Source: Rhynchospora pubera
Lineage: Eukaryota > Streptophyta > Magnoliopsida > Poales > Cyperaceae
Assembly (NCBI GenBank): GCA_028095005.1
Contig: CM051460.1
Span: forward strand, 82,601,676-82,665,675
Direction of reading: 5' to 3'
DNA length: 64,000 bases
Numbering within the stretch: position 1 is the stretch's first letter; each line of letters starts with the position of its first letter. A model generated the notes under the pieces. The model saw nothing but the letters and a program-made list of their open reading frames with translations, had not been told where the DNA came from and searched no databases. The position numbers were made by a program, and so were the translations under genes. Below, piece after piece: positions 20,084 to 32,557 of this stretch.

Positions 20084-22653
20084 CAAAGAACACTTCCAAA
20101 CAGAACAAAACCAATAAAAATAGTTTTCTAAGCAACCTTGAACCACCTACCTACCTAACAATCTAAAACTAGGGCATATTCAAATCTTCAAAAGCAACTC
20201 ATGTTTCCAAAACAGTTCAATTAACCAAGCAACTCAAACCCACAACATAAATCATGCCCCCGAAATAACTCAAGCAGTTCCTGTATCCAAAACAGTTCCT
20301 ATGCCCGTTCCCAAAATAACCCATCATGCAAAAACAATTGGTGCCACCAAAACAAGTCATGCCCCGACAAACAACAATTCACGACCCATATTCGTGCCCA
20401 ACAAGTGATGTACCATGCACATTTCATCAAATCAAACTCAAATAGCCTCATTACAAACGCAAGTCACATCATACCCAATAAATGGAGGCTAAGGCATAAT
20501 TTCATGAGTTACAATCATTCACAATCCATATGTTCAAAGAGGAGGAGAAGTGTGTACCTTGGGAAAGCAAGAGAATGTGAGTCCAAGGTAGTCGTTGAAG
20601 CCGCGAGAAGTAACCTACAAAACATGAGGCGAAGAAGGCTTAATAAACAATGCACAAAGATGGGCCGAAAGAAAACAAAGGAGAAGGCCCAAAAATTTTG
20701 TCGGCCCAATAGCAAAGAGGAAGCGATGGGTTATATGCAACAAAAAATGGCGGCCCATAAAAATGGATAGCCCGGTAATGAGGAAGTAGTGGGCCGAAAG
20801 AAGAAAGAAACCCATTTTTTTTTATGGCCCAATAAAAATGGCGGGTTGAAAGTGAATGAAAAGCAAAAGCCCAAGTTTTTTTTAGGCCCAAAGGAAAGGC
20901 CCGATGTTTTTGTAAAACATAGAGGGTGGGCCGGAGGCCATTTACTTTGGAAAGAATCAAAGCCCGAGTAAAAAGAGGAAAAGGGGGTGTTTTTGGGATG
21001 ACGCAGTGCGGCAGGAAAAGGATGTAATGCGAGGTTGGAAGAAAATGGGTGTAACAAAAATGGAAAGGCATCACATCCCTTTATCTCACCTGACAGGATG
21101 ATACAAAAAGCCCCATTCTTTTCCATGATAAATAAAAGAGTTTCAACAGAAAGTGGCTAAAATTTGTAAAGTCAAAAGAGAAGCATTGATGAGTAAATTA
21201 AAATGTTCAAAGGAAAAATTATGCATGGCAGTGCAGGCGAAAACCTCTACAGAATTCACTTAAAAGTTTAAATTCCAGAATGAAATGGAGGGTGCTCAAA
21301 ACAGTGATAGTAAAAAAATAAGTAAAAAAAAAACTATGAGCAAATGAAGCATGCTGAATGAGAAATAGACCTAAAGAAGAGGGACAATTTGCCTGATAAG
21401 AAGAAAAGAAGGAAGTAGAAAGGGAGTGAGAGATGGTACCCGACAGAAGAAAGGATGAAACTTTCCTCCTTTATCCCTGTTGCAACCTTCACTGTTTGAT
21501 TAAGTATCTGACCAATAAACCAAGTACAAAAGAGAGTGAGATCAAAGGATATGTGCAAACAAGGGTGCTGATGAAAGGAAGTGAGAAGAAGCCAGGGGAA
21601 TGGAATGAAATAGAAAAGTACCTGAGTTGGTAGGGTGTAAGATGCTGTGTTGCATTAACTGAGTGTCAAAAAGAAACCAACTTTGACTCCATCAACAGAT
21701 CTGCGAACAACCAAATAATGAAGAGGGTTAAGGCAATGCGTGAGCAGCATGAATAAGTAGGAAATGGGATGGATAATTGATTCATGGCCTGAAAGCTCAA
21801 ACCATGAACCAGATCTAGGTTGAAGAAGACTTCAATCTAAACCATGCTATACAAAGCCTAGCCAGATGAAACATCAAGCCAAACTGATTGAAAGTCTAAG
21901 CTAAGGAAACCAAAGCTTAGACTTGGGAAATGAAGAGATGTGAAGGTAAGGAAAAGAGAAGAGAAGGTTGAGAAAGCACTTAACTCAGTTGAGGCGAGGG
22001 AGATGAAGCTAGATGGAGTGAGAAGAAAATGAGCCGTCTCAAGGGCTAAATAGAATCCCTCTTGTGCATACGTGTGTAGTGTCATGTGCAGTGAATACCA
22101 GGGCCCACAATTCAGTCAAAGAAACGGGTAGAAAGGATGCGATAAAGAATAGGGATCAAGCCATTTGAAAGCTGTGAGAAGTAGTAGAAAAGTATACTAA
22201 TGCTGACATGTCTCATTTGGCCACACGGAGCATTTTTATTGGATGACAGAGCGTCACAGAGAGCCGTTGAAGAGCCGAGTAAAACAACACACCACAAGAA
22301 AGCTGGCACTGAAACACGCTCTGCTATAGTACCAGGGGTAACCAATGAGGGAAAGGCGCGTGCGATTCCAGAAAGGGGAAGTAAGACAAACAAACCCTGA
22401 TACACCGTATGGACCGTATAGGGAGTATGGCAAAAACAACATATGGAATGAGGAAACCCAGTGCAGCCAAACGAGAGATGGAGAATCAGAAACCTCCTCA
22501 GGCGGGACCAGTCAAAGATGGATGAGATAGGCGCCAAAAGTACAAAACTGTGGGATCTAAAGTGAATAACTGAGTGTAGCCTTGCGTGTGTAACATGAAG
22601 GAAAATGATGAAGGGAAGAAAGAATATAAGGAAAAAATAGAGAAACGGAATCG
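20084..22653. other. Upstream region of antisense gene A
   Basis: 2.6 kb without a supported gene. At 20640-20960 there are many short GGCCCA/GGGCC-flanked repeats with C or A runs. At 21780-21920 there are scattered AAGCTYAAACC/GCTTAGAC direct repeats. Overlapping minus-strand ORFs near 20640-21126 and 22112-22744 share no recognisable domain, and the second runs into the LTR. The promoter of the antisense cassette probably lies here, but I cannot point to it. Confidence 0.5.
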
Positions 22654-22710
22654 CCACCAGAATAAGTTGTTCCTCACCAGAATTGTCACAAATTATTCTG
22701 GTGGGGGGCA
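22654..22710 (+). other. Hairpin-forming repeat leading into the polypurine tract
   Basis: CCACCAGAATAA (22654-22665) and TTATTCTGGTGG (22693-22704) are perfect 12-bp inverted repeats with a 27-base loop. The second arm overlaps the purine tract GGTGGGGGGCA (22700-22710), which is where plus-strand synthesis should be primed just before the LTR at 22713. Confidence 0.75.
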
Positions 22711-22712
22711 TT

Positions 22713-25700
22713 TGTTTAACCCCATTTTGTGATGCCAAGATCAAAAAAAAAATAATACCAATCGAATAATCCCATGGAATATAAAAGGAAGGAAATGGAA
22801 AAAATCATGAGAAATGCTAAACAAATCCCAAAAATCATGAAAAAATACCCAGAGGCTCAGAAAATTACGGAGAATATTATGAGACCCAAAACCCATCCAG
22901 ACGATTCATGGACCATCCTATTTCATGAGAAAGACCCCTAAACCTCATAAAAAATAAGTAAAATACTAGAAGGGGTATTTTTGGAAAATCATTGAAGCCA
23001 TTAAATCCTATATATTTTTATGGATCTATCCTCAAAATCCCATGAGAAAACTCAATCAGGAAGGTTGTCAAAGAATTTATTTTGGAATCAGCAAGTCACA
23101 AAACCATATAAATTGAGTAAATGGAGAGGAACAGTGCAGAAGAAGTGGAGAGGAGCTGCCATATAATGCCTTGTTCAAATTCTCCCTCCGTACAAGAATG
23201 GCTGTTCGCTGCACTTGGCTCGTCTACACCACAACAAGCAAAGTGAAAAGCTAATACGCGGCTCACCAAACACCGAGTGCACACGAAAGAAAGGGGAGAA
23301 ATGTCACTGGGCATTTGGGTTTGGTTAAATCTGACCCCTTCGAGAATGAATGATGGATGCACTACGACTTCGTGAACCAAAGAAGAGATGCAAACAAGGG
23401 ACCCACGTGACAGTACCCTGGTTCATTGTACTCCGAGTGCAACGAAGAAGAGGAAAACAAAGAGGAGGAGAGGAGCGTTCAACAGAAATCTGTTGGAAGC
23501 GATTCTGTTAGGCGAGACCTGCCGGGCTCTCGACCAATCAGAGCGAAGGAGCGATGCCTATAAGAAGGGGCTCGAAGAGAGAGAAAGAGATCGACTCATA
23601 GACACTTGGAGACCTCTTTCCTCTACAGAAACACACACACACACACTTAGAAAGAAATAGGTGCATTCCCACAAACACTTGATAAGTTAGCATAGAAAGT
23701 GGGTATAAAGACGATTCGGCTTGTAATTGAAGAATCAAAAAGGTAAAGAGAAGAAAGGCAAGTCAGGTAAGGCTGTAACGAGGTCGAATTTGATGTGTGA
23801 ATGCTTAATTTTGGATGAAATTTGTTATCTTGTGTGTTCTTTGGCGATTTCGATTTGTAATGCTGGTGATCGATTCTGTTTCTTCAATTCTTTCTCCATG
23901 GATTAGATTAAATCGAGTTTTTCTGTTATGTGATTCCTGATCTCGAGATCTGAAAGCTTAATCCATGGATTCCATGGTTTAGGTAATCGAAAATCGAGAT
24001 AGGGAAAAGCATTTTGACTGTTATTATCTTTGATTGTCATCGTTGAAACCTCCTCTTGCTGACTTGAAAGTTCAGGTTAAGGTCTCCTTAGCCTGAGTAA
24101 TCAGGGATGCGAAACTAAGAGCCTAATTCGCAAAGAATTAATCTTCTTTTGTCTAATTGAGGTAAATTATGCAACAGTGACTAAAGATGGATGCTTATTG
24201 TTAATATTAGATCTGTTTCTTTCTTGCGTCTTTTCACATGGTGCAATTGGAAGTCTAGGTTATGGATTCCATAGCCTAAACCTTAGATAGTATAAAGTAA
24301 ACGACTTTGTTGTTCATAAGAGTAAGTTTCCTTTTTCTGTTCCTTTTCTTAAAATTTCTTTCTTTCTTTAACAGATCCTATGTAATTTCTCAACTATGGC
24401 CTGGACTAGGGTTTCCTTGGTTCCAGGTTTGAGGAGTGTGACTTAGCTTGAGGGTTTGCTCAAGTTAGGTGCATGTTGTGGTTTAGATCGAGGTCTCCTC
24501 GGTTTAGATCAAGGTTCTATGGTTTGAGTTATCATCGACTCACTTCATAAAGCCTCCTGAATGTACTTTATATTCGGGCAACATGCTGTCCAAATACTGT
24601 TAGAATTGTTAAAAGATGAGCGACCCCCCTGATAAAACACTATAATTAAGTATGCAATTTTCTTAAGGCAAAAGTAATGATTTCTTTTAATAAGTCGACA
24701 TGTTAAAGTTTGATCCTCAGTACCTGCTGTTTACAAGGACAAATAGGTTTGATTATTATCATTAATTTTATTGGCTTAATAAAGTGTTGTTGATAATATG
24801 AAGCTTAAAGGACCTGCTTGTGATATTGTCAGAAGGAGATAGATTGTTAAGTGACTTTTAGTCTTGTGTGTGGAGTGCATGAGAGGCAGGTTATGGTTCA
24901 GTCAAACTGAAATTGAAGACAAGAATGTTTGATAATTACTATTCCAGGGTCATGTCAGTATTACATGATGAAAATTGATATAGGATCGATTGCCTTGATC
25001 ATAATTATATAAGGAAGTGAGGACCAGTTGGTAATAAAGATTAAGTATGATTTGTCTTGCCTCGTTAAATTGTCATAACCCCAAAGAAACCTGATCCCTG
25101 TAGCAATGTAGGATGTATTTTAGTTCTATAAAGTCCAGTGGCTTGTCAGGCATACATGCAGGACATGATGGGTTTGAGTCGTGTAAATGAAATGATTGTG
25201 TATGATATTCCTTGACATGAGTATGTAGGTCAATGCGTTAGTTAAAAGGCCCCAACTTCATTTCCTCTTGACCCTTCTGATTTTGGTACCAATCAGCATA
25301 TCGGCCATTGGCTGCCTCACAGTACTTGCACCTATTACTTGACTTATCCATCTAATTAAGCTTCATTGATATAAATTGACCATAGAGATGCTATCTATAC
25401 CATTCTCATATCCTAGGAAACCATTGTCTGGTATAATTGAATTGTCTTTAAATACATCGGTACCACACTGCTTCTGTCTCAACCTGACCGTAGTATCCAA
25501 GTGGTGCCCCCAACCAACGAAGGTGACGCGAGGGAAACCAACGCCACCGCTGTATTCCCCTCGCTCACACGATGCTTTAGAGTCTGTTTCGATGATCTAT
25601 AGTGGCTGAAATCTAAAGAGGGTTTGTACCCGTCATTTTGCGAACCCGTTAATGAAGGGAACGAAACCCGTCTCTTTCATTCGAACTCAAGCGCCTTTCT

Positions 25701-27655
25701 TTGTCTGATCTTTTGTGGCGAACACAGCCGTAAAACCCACATGTTTAATTCCTGACAGAAGAGGAAATGTTTAATGGGATAAAGCAAGGAAGCTCGGTTC
25801 AAGACAAGGCCCAGATTAGGCCCAAATGGAACTCGAACGAAGTCCTCTTTCGATAATCCAACGAGCCCAGTCAGCCGCCACCTCAGCTCAATTTGATGAC
25901 GTGGCCCAATAAAAAAAAGACACATAGGCAGAAACTTTAGAAAATCATTAAAAATAGTAGGAAGCCCCTAAAAATATAAACGACACATCCATAAAACTCT
26001 AAAAATCAAAGTAAGCCAAGTTCACTGATACTTTGATATGAAATTATGTCAAAGTAGCGGCCTTTTGTATTTTTGAAGTATTTTCACTTTAAAAATGAAA
26101 TTTATAAATATTAGAAAACTAATAAACCTATTTATAAAATTCTAAAACTAAAACTAAATACTTTTGAAATAAAAATTCTAAATATAATATCTTCGAAATC
26201 AAATATTTTCAAATAAGAATATTATTTTCACGAATTACAAAGTCAAAATAAACCAATTGTATCTTTAAAATGAAATTTACAAAATCAAAAGCTAAGTACT
26301 TCCGATATCCAAGTAATTTCAAGAATAATATTTTCAGATATTAAAAGACTCTCAAAATAAGTATTTTCTAAAAGTCAAAAGTACAAAGGCCAAAGTGAAT
26401 GAAAATCATCAAAATCCCAAGTGAAATATCAAGAAATGAAAAGTCCAAACACGAAACCCAAAGTCAAAACTGAAACCTCTTCGTTTGAGGAAAAGTCCCT
26501 CGCTAAGGTTGAGATCGACCTTAGATGACTTAAAAAATGAATTCTTACGGGCCCCCTCGTCCAAAGAATTCTATTTACGTTCTCATAAGAAGACCGACTA
26601 AGATGGTCCCGAGAACCGACTCTTATTAAGAAGACCGATGAAGATGGTCCCTAGGGTCGTTAAAGAACCAACTCTTATTAAGAAGACCAATGAAGATGGT
26701 CCCTAGGGTTGTAAAAGAACCAACTTTCGTCGAGTAGCCATTAAAGAGGACCCGAAGGTTGCAGAACTTATTTGTTCTCACAAGAAGACCGACTAAGATG
26801 GTCCCGAGGACCGACTCTTATTAAGAAGACCGACTAAGATGGTCCCTAGGGTCGTTAAAGAACCAACTCTTATTAAGAAGACCGATCAAGATGGTCCCTA
26901 TGGTTGTAAAAGAACCAACTTTAGCTCAAAGGCGCTACATGCCCTAAGGTTGTAAAACTCCTCTTTTGTTCTCACAAGAAGACCGACTAAGATGGTCCCG
27001 AGAACCGACTCTTATTAAGAAGACCGACGAAGATGGTCCCTAGGGTCGTTAAAGAACCAACTCTTATTAAGAAGACCGATAAAGATGGTCCCTAGGGTTG
27101 TAAAAGAACCAACTTTCGTCGTTGCCGCCCAAGAGGCCCCCGAAGGTTGTAAAACTCCTTTTCACTCTCACAAGAAGGCCAGTCATAGCCCCGAGAGTTC
27201 ACCATGAATAACCTCGAGATAAGCCTTCCCTTTCATCAATCAAAACCTCTTCTAAACCAAAAATCCATTCCCTTCTTTTGGTCAAGTCTGAAGTCTTTTG
27301 TCGATCCTTAATTGGGTCCCGTCCATTGAGTTTGGTACCATTAATTAAGTCCTCCGCGATAATACTCCATAAGTTTCTTTTCTTAGCCCATTACGCCAAT
27401 ACCCTTTATATCCCTTAATCAGAGGTTCTCGTAGGTAACTACGGGGTAATTAACAGTAGGGGCTTGCGCCTACTGGAAAGAAAGGACCCGCTAAATCAAG
27501 AAACTTCTTTAAGTAGCGACTCTTTATAGGATTCTCTTGTGTCGAGAGATATTCGCTAAAGAGATCGAAACCTTAAGGGAGGTGAATCTAGGCTATGTTC
27601 CCATTGTTCTTCGAGAAATTCCTTCGAGGAGAATAGTGACGAAAAAGCCGCGACA
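22713..27655 (+). repeat. 3' long terminal repeat
   Basis: Starts TGTTTAACC directly after the polypurine tract and ends CGACA, giving canonical TG...CA ends and 4,943 bp. It is nearly identical to the 5' copy, which indicates a young insertion. After 27655 the sequence switches to AT-rich host DNA. Confidence 0.93.
26579..27192 (+). repeat. Higher-order tandem repeat inside the 3' LTR
   Basis: The counterpart of the array at 3707-4320, offset by 22,872, with the same ~50-bp subunits in ~195-bp units. It differs from the 5' copy by only a few substitutions. Confidence 0.85.
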
Positions 27656-28736
27656 CAATTAAAATTTAATAAAGTATAAAATCTATAAAAATTTCGGCAG
27701 CATCTCCCCTGTACCGGGAGAGTTTTCCAAAAAATCAGAACCCAATTAGAACCCAATTTCAACCCAATTTGAACCCAACCCAATTTCATTCCAATTTGAA
27801 CCCAACCCAACCCAATTTGAATAAATCATTCAAATTTTACAATCATTGCATTTCACAAACCATTTCACAAGTATCAATGAATCAATAATTCAAACATTGC
27901 ATTTCACAATTTGTCAATCAATCTACAAGCAATTCACAAACATTTCTATTCAAACAATAATAAAATAAACATATAAAAAAGCTAACCTGGAGTAGAAAGG
28001 AATTGACTCTCTTCTAAACAATTTTTTACCTACATTTTTAATTAATACCATCAATTATTATCATTTTTCTAATTTTTCCCATATTTAATTATCAAAATCT
28101 TAATTATTAAAAGCAAAAAAAATAAAAAAAATAAATTAATTACACATAAATTTTCATATGAATTTTTCTTATTTTTCGGTATTTTTAAAATAATTTTACA
28201 ATTTATTATCTATTTTTCTAATTAATTAAGTAGTGAATAAACAAATAAAAAGACAAAAAATATATCCAATATAATTAATAAATTACATACAAATTTTTTC
28301 TGATTTTTTTCAGATTTTTTCAGATTTTTTGAATATTTTTCCAATATTTTCCTATTTTTTTATTTAATTAACTAAATTAAAAACTAATAAACTAAATAAA
28401 TAAATAATTAAATTAATAAAAAAAACTTACTGTTCTCGTCGAAGAAGTGCGTCCGAGAGCGAGAGCGAAAGGCAGCGAAATTAGATCGGAAACCCCTTAT
28501 ATATATAGTAAAGGTTAGATCGGAATCCCAGAATCCGATCTAACGTTAGATCGGAATCCCAAAATGCGATCTAACGTTCGGAATCCAGGATTCCGATCTT
28601 ACGATACTATTTATATTAAACTGATTAAATTGATATTAATTTTATTGGATTATATTATTTTAATATTATTTTTTTAAATTTCGGGGCACCCAGCAATGCA
28701 AAATTTTGAACTTCATATTTCACAGCCAGAATCTAT
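27656..28736. other. AT-rich host DNA flanking the retrotransposon
   Basis: No gene seen. A short AACCCAATTT-type tandem repeat runs about 27739-27825. Low-complexity A/T sequence follows to 28430. A row of three GATCGGAATCC hairpins lies at 28512-28598. Confidence 0.6.
28512..28598. repeat. Three consecutive short hairpins
   Basis: GTTAGATCGGAATCCC is followed by its near inverted partner GAATCCGATCTAAC (28512-28544). A second such pair with one change sits at 28545-28575, and a shorter GGAATCC-AGGATTCC pair at 28576-28598. An additional half unit, TTAGATCGGAAACC, lies near 28480. Confidence 0.7.
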
Positions 28737-28744
28737 TCCGGCTG

Positions 28745-29103
28745 TAGGCCTGCAAACGGAAGCCCGTTAAACCGTTTTCCCGTTCGTTTCGTCCGGACCA
28801 AACGGTTAACGAAACAATAAAACGATTTTGTTTGGTTGGACCAAACGGTTAACGAAATAATGAAACGGTTCCGTTCATTTGTAAATCACGAAAATTTCAT
28901 TAATTTCATTAATGAAACGGTTCCATTCATTTTGTTTGGTTGGACCAATCTATTCCGTTCATTTGAAACGGTTCCGTTCATTTGAAACGGTTCCGTTCAT
29001 TTTGTAAACCACCTGTTGGACGAAACGGTTAACAAAATTGAAATTCTATTTCATCAACGAAACACCCAGGTTCCATCACCGTTTCGATTGTTTTGCAAGC
29101 CTA
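28745..29103. mobile_element. hAT-type MITE, copy 1 (359 bp)
   Basis: Ends TAGGCCTGCAAA...TTTTGCAAGCCTA form imperfect terminal inverted repeats. Flanks TCCGGCTG (28737-28744) and TCCAGCTG (29104-29111) are an 8-bp target duplication with one mismatch, as expected for hAT elements. The inside is full of AAACGGTTAACGAAA and GAAACGGTTCCGTTCATTT repeats. No transposase. Confidence 0.85.
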
Positions 29104-29111
29104 TCCAGCTG

Positions 29112-29809
29112 AAAGAGAAAATTGTACAAGAATAATTTCTTCTAAATTCCATCATTTTGACGGAATAACAGAAAGAAGATTAAATTTGCGTCATAATGAA
29201 ATTAATAATGAGCATCAAATAAAATTTATACTTTCAGAATAGTACTCTTCTTTGCATTCTTCAATAGCGATATTGGCACTATTCTACTTACATTATTTCA
29301 ATTCTAATATTCTTGCTTTGCCATACAAACCATTGTGATTCCGTTCTTCCTATGAATATTTCAAAGACACCTCTCTAAATTATCATATTTAAAATCACTA
29401 TTCGAATCTTTTCTTGTTAATAATAATTATTTTAGTAATAGAAAATTTGGGATAGTTTATAGAATGAGAAAACAAAATAAAATTGGTCAAACGCAAGCTA
29501 TTGACGAATTTGACCTGAATAATGCTCGTCACCGCTTGCTATAAGGAGAAATCAAAATGAAATAAGGCAACGAAGGAGACTAAACAAATGCATGTTGGGG
29601 TATATATTTCACAAAAAAAAAAAATGTGAGCCAATCTTTAAGGCACAAGATACCAACAGGAGATCTTTTGACTGAATCAACGGCTATAATTTGTTTAGCA
29701 CCAGAGAACCTCTAACAACCGTCCAAACCACTTGTCAATCGATTATAAGTTGTGTATATTTTTTTCTCTTGTTCTTTGAACCCACTCAAGAAAAATATAC
29801 AATTGTGCT
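29112..29809. other. Intergenic DNA, no feature seen
   Basis: AT-rich sequence between two MITEs; no ORF with recognisable product and no repeat structure I can support. Confidence 0.5.
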
Positions 29810-30096
29810 TAGACCTGTCAAACGTGGTCTTCACGTGGGGAAAAGACCGTTCCGTATACCGTGCCACTTCAGTAACGGTACAGTTTCAATATTTCGTTAA
29901 CCGTTCCGTTTACTGAAACGGTAAACGGCATGTGTAAAATATGCGATTTCGATAAACGGTATGTGTAATTTCGTTCCAGCTCCCGTTTCGTTTGCCGTTC
30001 TGTTATTGAAACGTCAGAAATAATCATGCCACTAACCGTTTCGTTACTCATTTCACGTCACGGCGAAACGGCGAAACGGCACCGTTGACAGGCCTA
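29810..30096. mobile_element. hAT-type MITE, copy 2 (287 bp)
   Basis: Ends TAGACCTGTCAAACG...CCGTTGACAGGCCTA form inverted repeats of the same family as copies 1 and 3. It has the same CGTTTCG/ACGGTAAACGG internal motifs. The flanks do not give a clear 8-bp duplication. No coding capacity. Confidence 0.75.
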
Positions 30097-30664
30097 AATT
30101 TTAAAATTCGAATTAATGCAGAGCATTAATATTTACAGATATTGTAAATATAAAAGTAATATTTGGAGTTTAATTTTGCGTGGCATACTACTGTGCTCAA
30201 GAAAATGCAAAAAAAAAAAAAACTTATTTAAGATAGAGTTACTAATTTATTATACAGAAAATAAGGAAACAAACAACAGAAAGCAGTGCGACCAAAGGAT
30301 ATAATTTATTCAGTTTACTATATTTCAACTGAAAATAAAAATATCAATCGAAGAAAATCACGCCTCATACAAACTCTTTTGATTACATCTCATGATTCAT
30401 GAATACTAGGTTATAATTAAATCAATAAGCTCAGCAAATATTAGAAAGAGACGTGCTACTTTTACTTGGGGGATTTTTGTCCCATCTTGATATCCAACAG
30501 ACATGCACCATATCGCTCACAAGTCACAAAGTGTTAGTTTTAAAAAAACAAAAAAATAATAACAAAAAGGATCTCACAAGTGTCAATTATATATAAAAAC
30601 CATTGATTAAAAACCTATTAAAAAATCCTACACAGCAAAACAAGATGTTGTGTGACATAAGTAT
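30097..30664. other. Intergenic DNA, no feature seen
   Basis: AT-rich, with an A run near 30209; nothing recognised. Confidence 0.5.
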
Positions 30665-30672
30665 CACCGAAT

Positions 30673-31672
30673 CAGTGGCGAAGCTAGGATTTTGTGTCAG
30701 CAGGGTCCGCAAAATATTTTTTTGCTGAAAAATATGTATGATATAACGTCTAATATAGATATAGTATAATAATAATTCTTAAATAAACAACTCTAAAATA
30801 ATGTTAGATAAAAAAGTCATGAGAGATCAAATATATATTATAATAACAATAGAAACTCTAAAATAATATATTTAATATACAAGATAATAATCCAAAAGTC
30901 AAGACAACAAAAAAATGCAACAATTTCGTATTGATTTTTTTTTCCATAATTTTGCAAAATAAGTTCTTTAGAAATCTCATTAAGCACTTATTTTTCTTTA
31001 TTTTAGTGGTAGTTTTTATATAATATCCGAATTGTATTTTTTTTATCTTTTGTGGAAGCTTTTATTTATAATGTCCTAAAGTTCACATAATATTATATAG
31101 ACGAATCACGTAATGCGCGAGATTCACGCTAGTATATATATGCTACAAATAATTTTTTATCCTAATATTTCATTATATTCTAAGGGTGTGTTTGGCAAGT
31201 GAGGTGAACTGCTAGTTCACGAACTAGCTCAGTTCACGCGAACCAAACAGCCAACATGTATTCGTGAACAGCAAAAAACACCTATGTTCGCTGTTTCCTA
31301 TTTTTTGCGAACTGGGCGTGAACTTGGGTGGGAACTGCCGTACCTCCACTGTTGTTTATTCCCTTGTTCAAACTGCTAGTTCACGCAACATCCAAACATA
31401 CCCTAAGTTTTGTCTTAATAAAATTCATTGGGTAGGAGGGAACAAGACGATTAGCCAGGAACAAATGCTACATGGGTTCCTATGCGATTTTTTAGGTGTC
31501 GTTATGCAATTCAAAACAAACACAAACATGTCCAGCTAGGTCCTTCAAATTTTTGACATGGGTCCCTAACTTCTTGTGTATTTTTTTTAATTACAAACAA
31601 ATGTAATATGAAGTAAATTTTTTTTTGGGGTGGGTCCATGGACCCACCAAAATGCATGTAGCTTCGCCCCTG
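30673..31672. mobile_element. hAT-type non-autonomous transposon, 1,000 bp
   Basis: Terminal inverted repeats CAGTGGCGAAGCTA...TAGCTTCGCCCCTG are bounded by the perfect 8-bp duplication CACCGAAT (30665-30672 and 31673-31680). AT-rich and without a transposase frame. A 220-bp Tourist-like MITE sits inside it, so this element is the older of the two. Confidence 0.9.
31184..31403. mobile_element. Tourist-like (PIF/Harbinger) MITE nested in a hAT element, 220 bp
   Basis: Inverted termini GGGTGTGTTTGG...CCAAACATACCC are flanked by TAA on both sides (31181-31183, 31404-31406). The TIR pattern and 3-bp TSD are those of PIF/Harbinger MITEs. Sub-terminal arms GAACTGCTAGTTCACG and ACTGCTAGTTCACG extend the pairing. 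Confidence 0.85.
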
Positions 31673-31680
31673 CACCGAAT

Positions 31681-32320
31681 ATCCCGCCTTGTAATCCTCT
31701 TTATTTTAATATAAAAAAGTTAAGGAGCTTGACCCCTTATTTTATTCAAAAAAAGTACTAGTTAATATAAGAATCAAACTCTTGATATAGTAACAAAGAA
31801 CAGTATATCTTAAGTGAAAGGTTGTAGAATCCAAATCCAATTGAATTTTTTTTTTATTGATATTTAATTTAAAAATAAGTTAGAACTTGAAAGCCATGAT
31901 TTCCAAATTATCTTAAAAAAAAGTGCCGCGAAATAGAAATCAAAGATGCTTCATTTAATTTAGACAAACTATACTAATATTTTGTTTTTTGTTTACTTAT
32001 TCTGGAGAATTTTTTTTACCCCAAAATTCAAAACTATATGTATTTACTATGTTTTTTTAAAAAAAAATCGGATGGTCAAAATAAAAAGAAAAACTACTTT
32101 TCTAGCTTACATTAAAAAAGAAAAAGGAAAAAAATTTACTGCAATTGTCGCCTTGTCGGCATCAGATTTTCTTTTTTTCTTTTTCGGATACAGCTGGATG
32201 TAATCCAACGATGAGAGAGAACTTAATTTAATTGGGAGTAAACTCAATTGAAAGGGATGGTAAATTGTAATAAGATCTGTCCAAGTCATGGCCATCAACA
32301 ATAAAAATATTCCTGCTTGC
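31681..32320. other. Intergenic DNA, no feature seen
   Basis: AT-rich with several A and T runs; no gene recognised. Confidence 0.5.
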
Positions 32321-32323
32321 TAA

Positions 32324-32554
32324 GGGTGTGTTTGGATGCAACGGAATAAGCCGTGAATAGAGAATAGGAATAAGGAATTTCGGTTTGCGTGCTTATCCTT
32401 ATTCCTTATTCTTATACCATGGTTTTGTTAGTATAGGAATAAGGGCCCAAATTCCTTATTCTTATACCGTTTGTTTTGCGCAAGAATAAGAATAAGCACG
32501 CAAACCGAAATTTCTTATTCTTATTCCCTATTCTCGGCTTATCCAAACACACCC
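32324..32554. mobile_element. Tourist-like MITE, 231 bp
   Basis: Inverted termini GGGTGTGTTTGGAT...ATCCAAACACACCC with TAA duplications at 32321-32323 and 32555-32557. Long internal palindromic stretches (AATAAGGAATTTCGGTTTGCG against its reverse) mean the RNA would fold into an extended hairpin. Confidence 0.88.
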
Positions 32555-32557
32555 TAA

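Larger units (their letters stand above)
1..27655 (+). mobile_element. Giant Ty3/gypsy (Tat-lineage) LTR retrotransposon, 5' end cut by the window
   Basis: The sequence from base 1 recurs from base 22873 with a constant offset of 22,872, which defines two LTRs. The 3' LTR runs 22713-27655, so the element is about 27.8 kb and its first ~160 bp lie outside the window. Order on the plus strand: LTR, duplicated PBS block, a single gag-pol frame (5056-12150), a 10-kb non-pol region, a purine-rich polypurine tract (22700-22710) and the 3' LTR. The lineage call rests on the Ty3 order RT-RNaseH-integrase and on a second RNase H domain after the first, a Tat-lineage trait. Three spliced genes lie on the minus strand between pol and the 3' LTR. 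A 5-bp target duplication would begin CAATT at 27656, but the 5' flank is not visible. Loss of the integrase core suggests the copy cannot integrate by itself. Confidence 0.95.

Noticed and set aside
20640..22744. Minus-strand ORFs of 131-210 codons upstream of gene A
   Set aside because: No domain, low-complexity Phe/Leu composition, and one crosses the polypurine tract into the LTR.
29810..30096. 8-bp target duplication for MITE copy 2
   Set aside because: The flanks ATTGTGCT and AATTTTAA do not match beyond chance.
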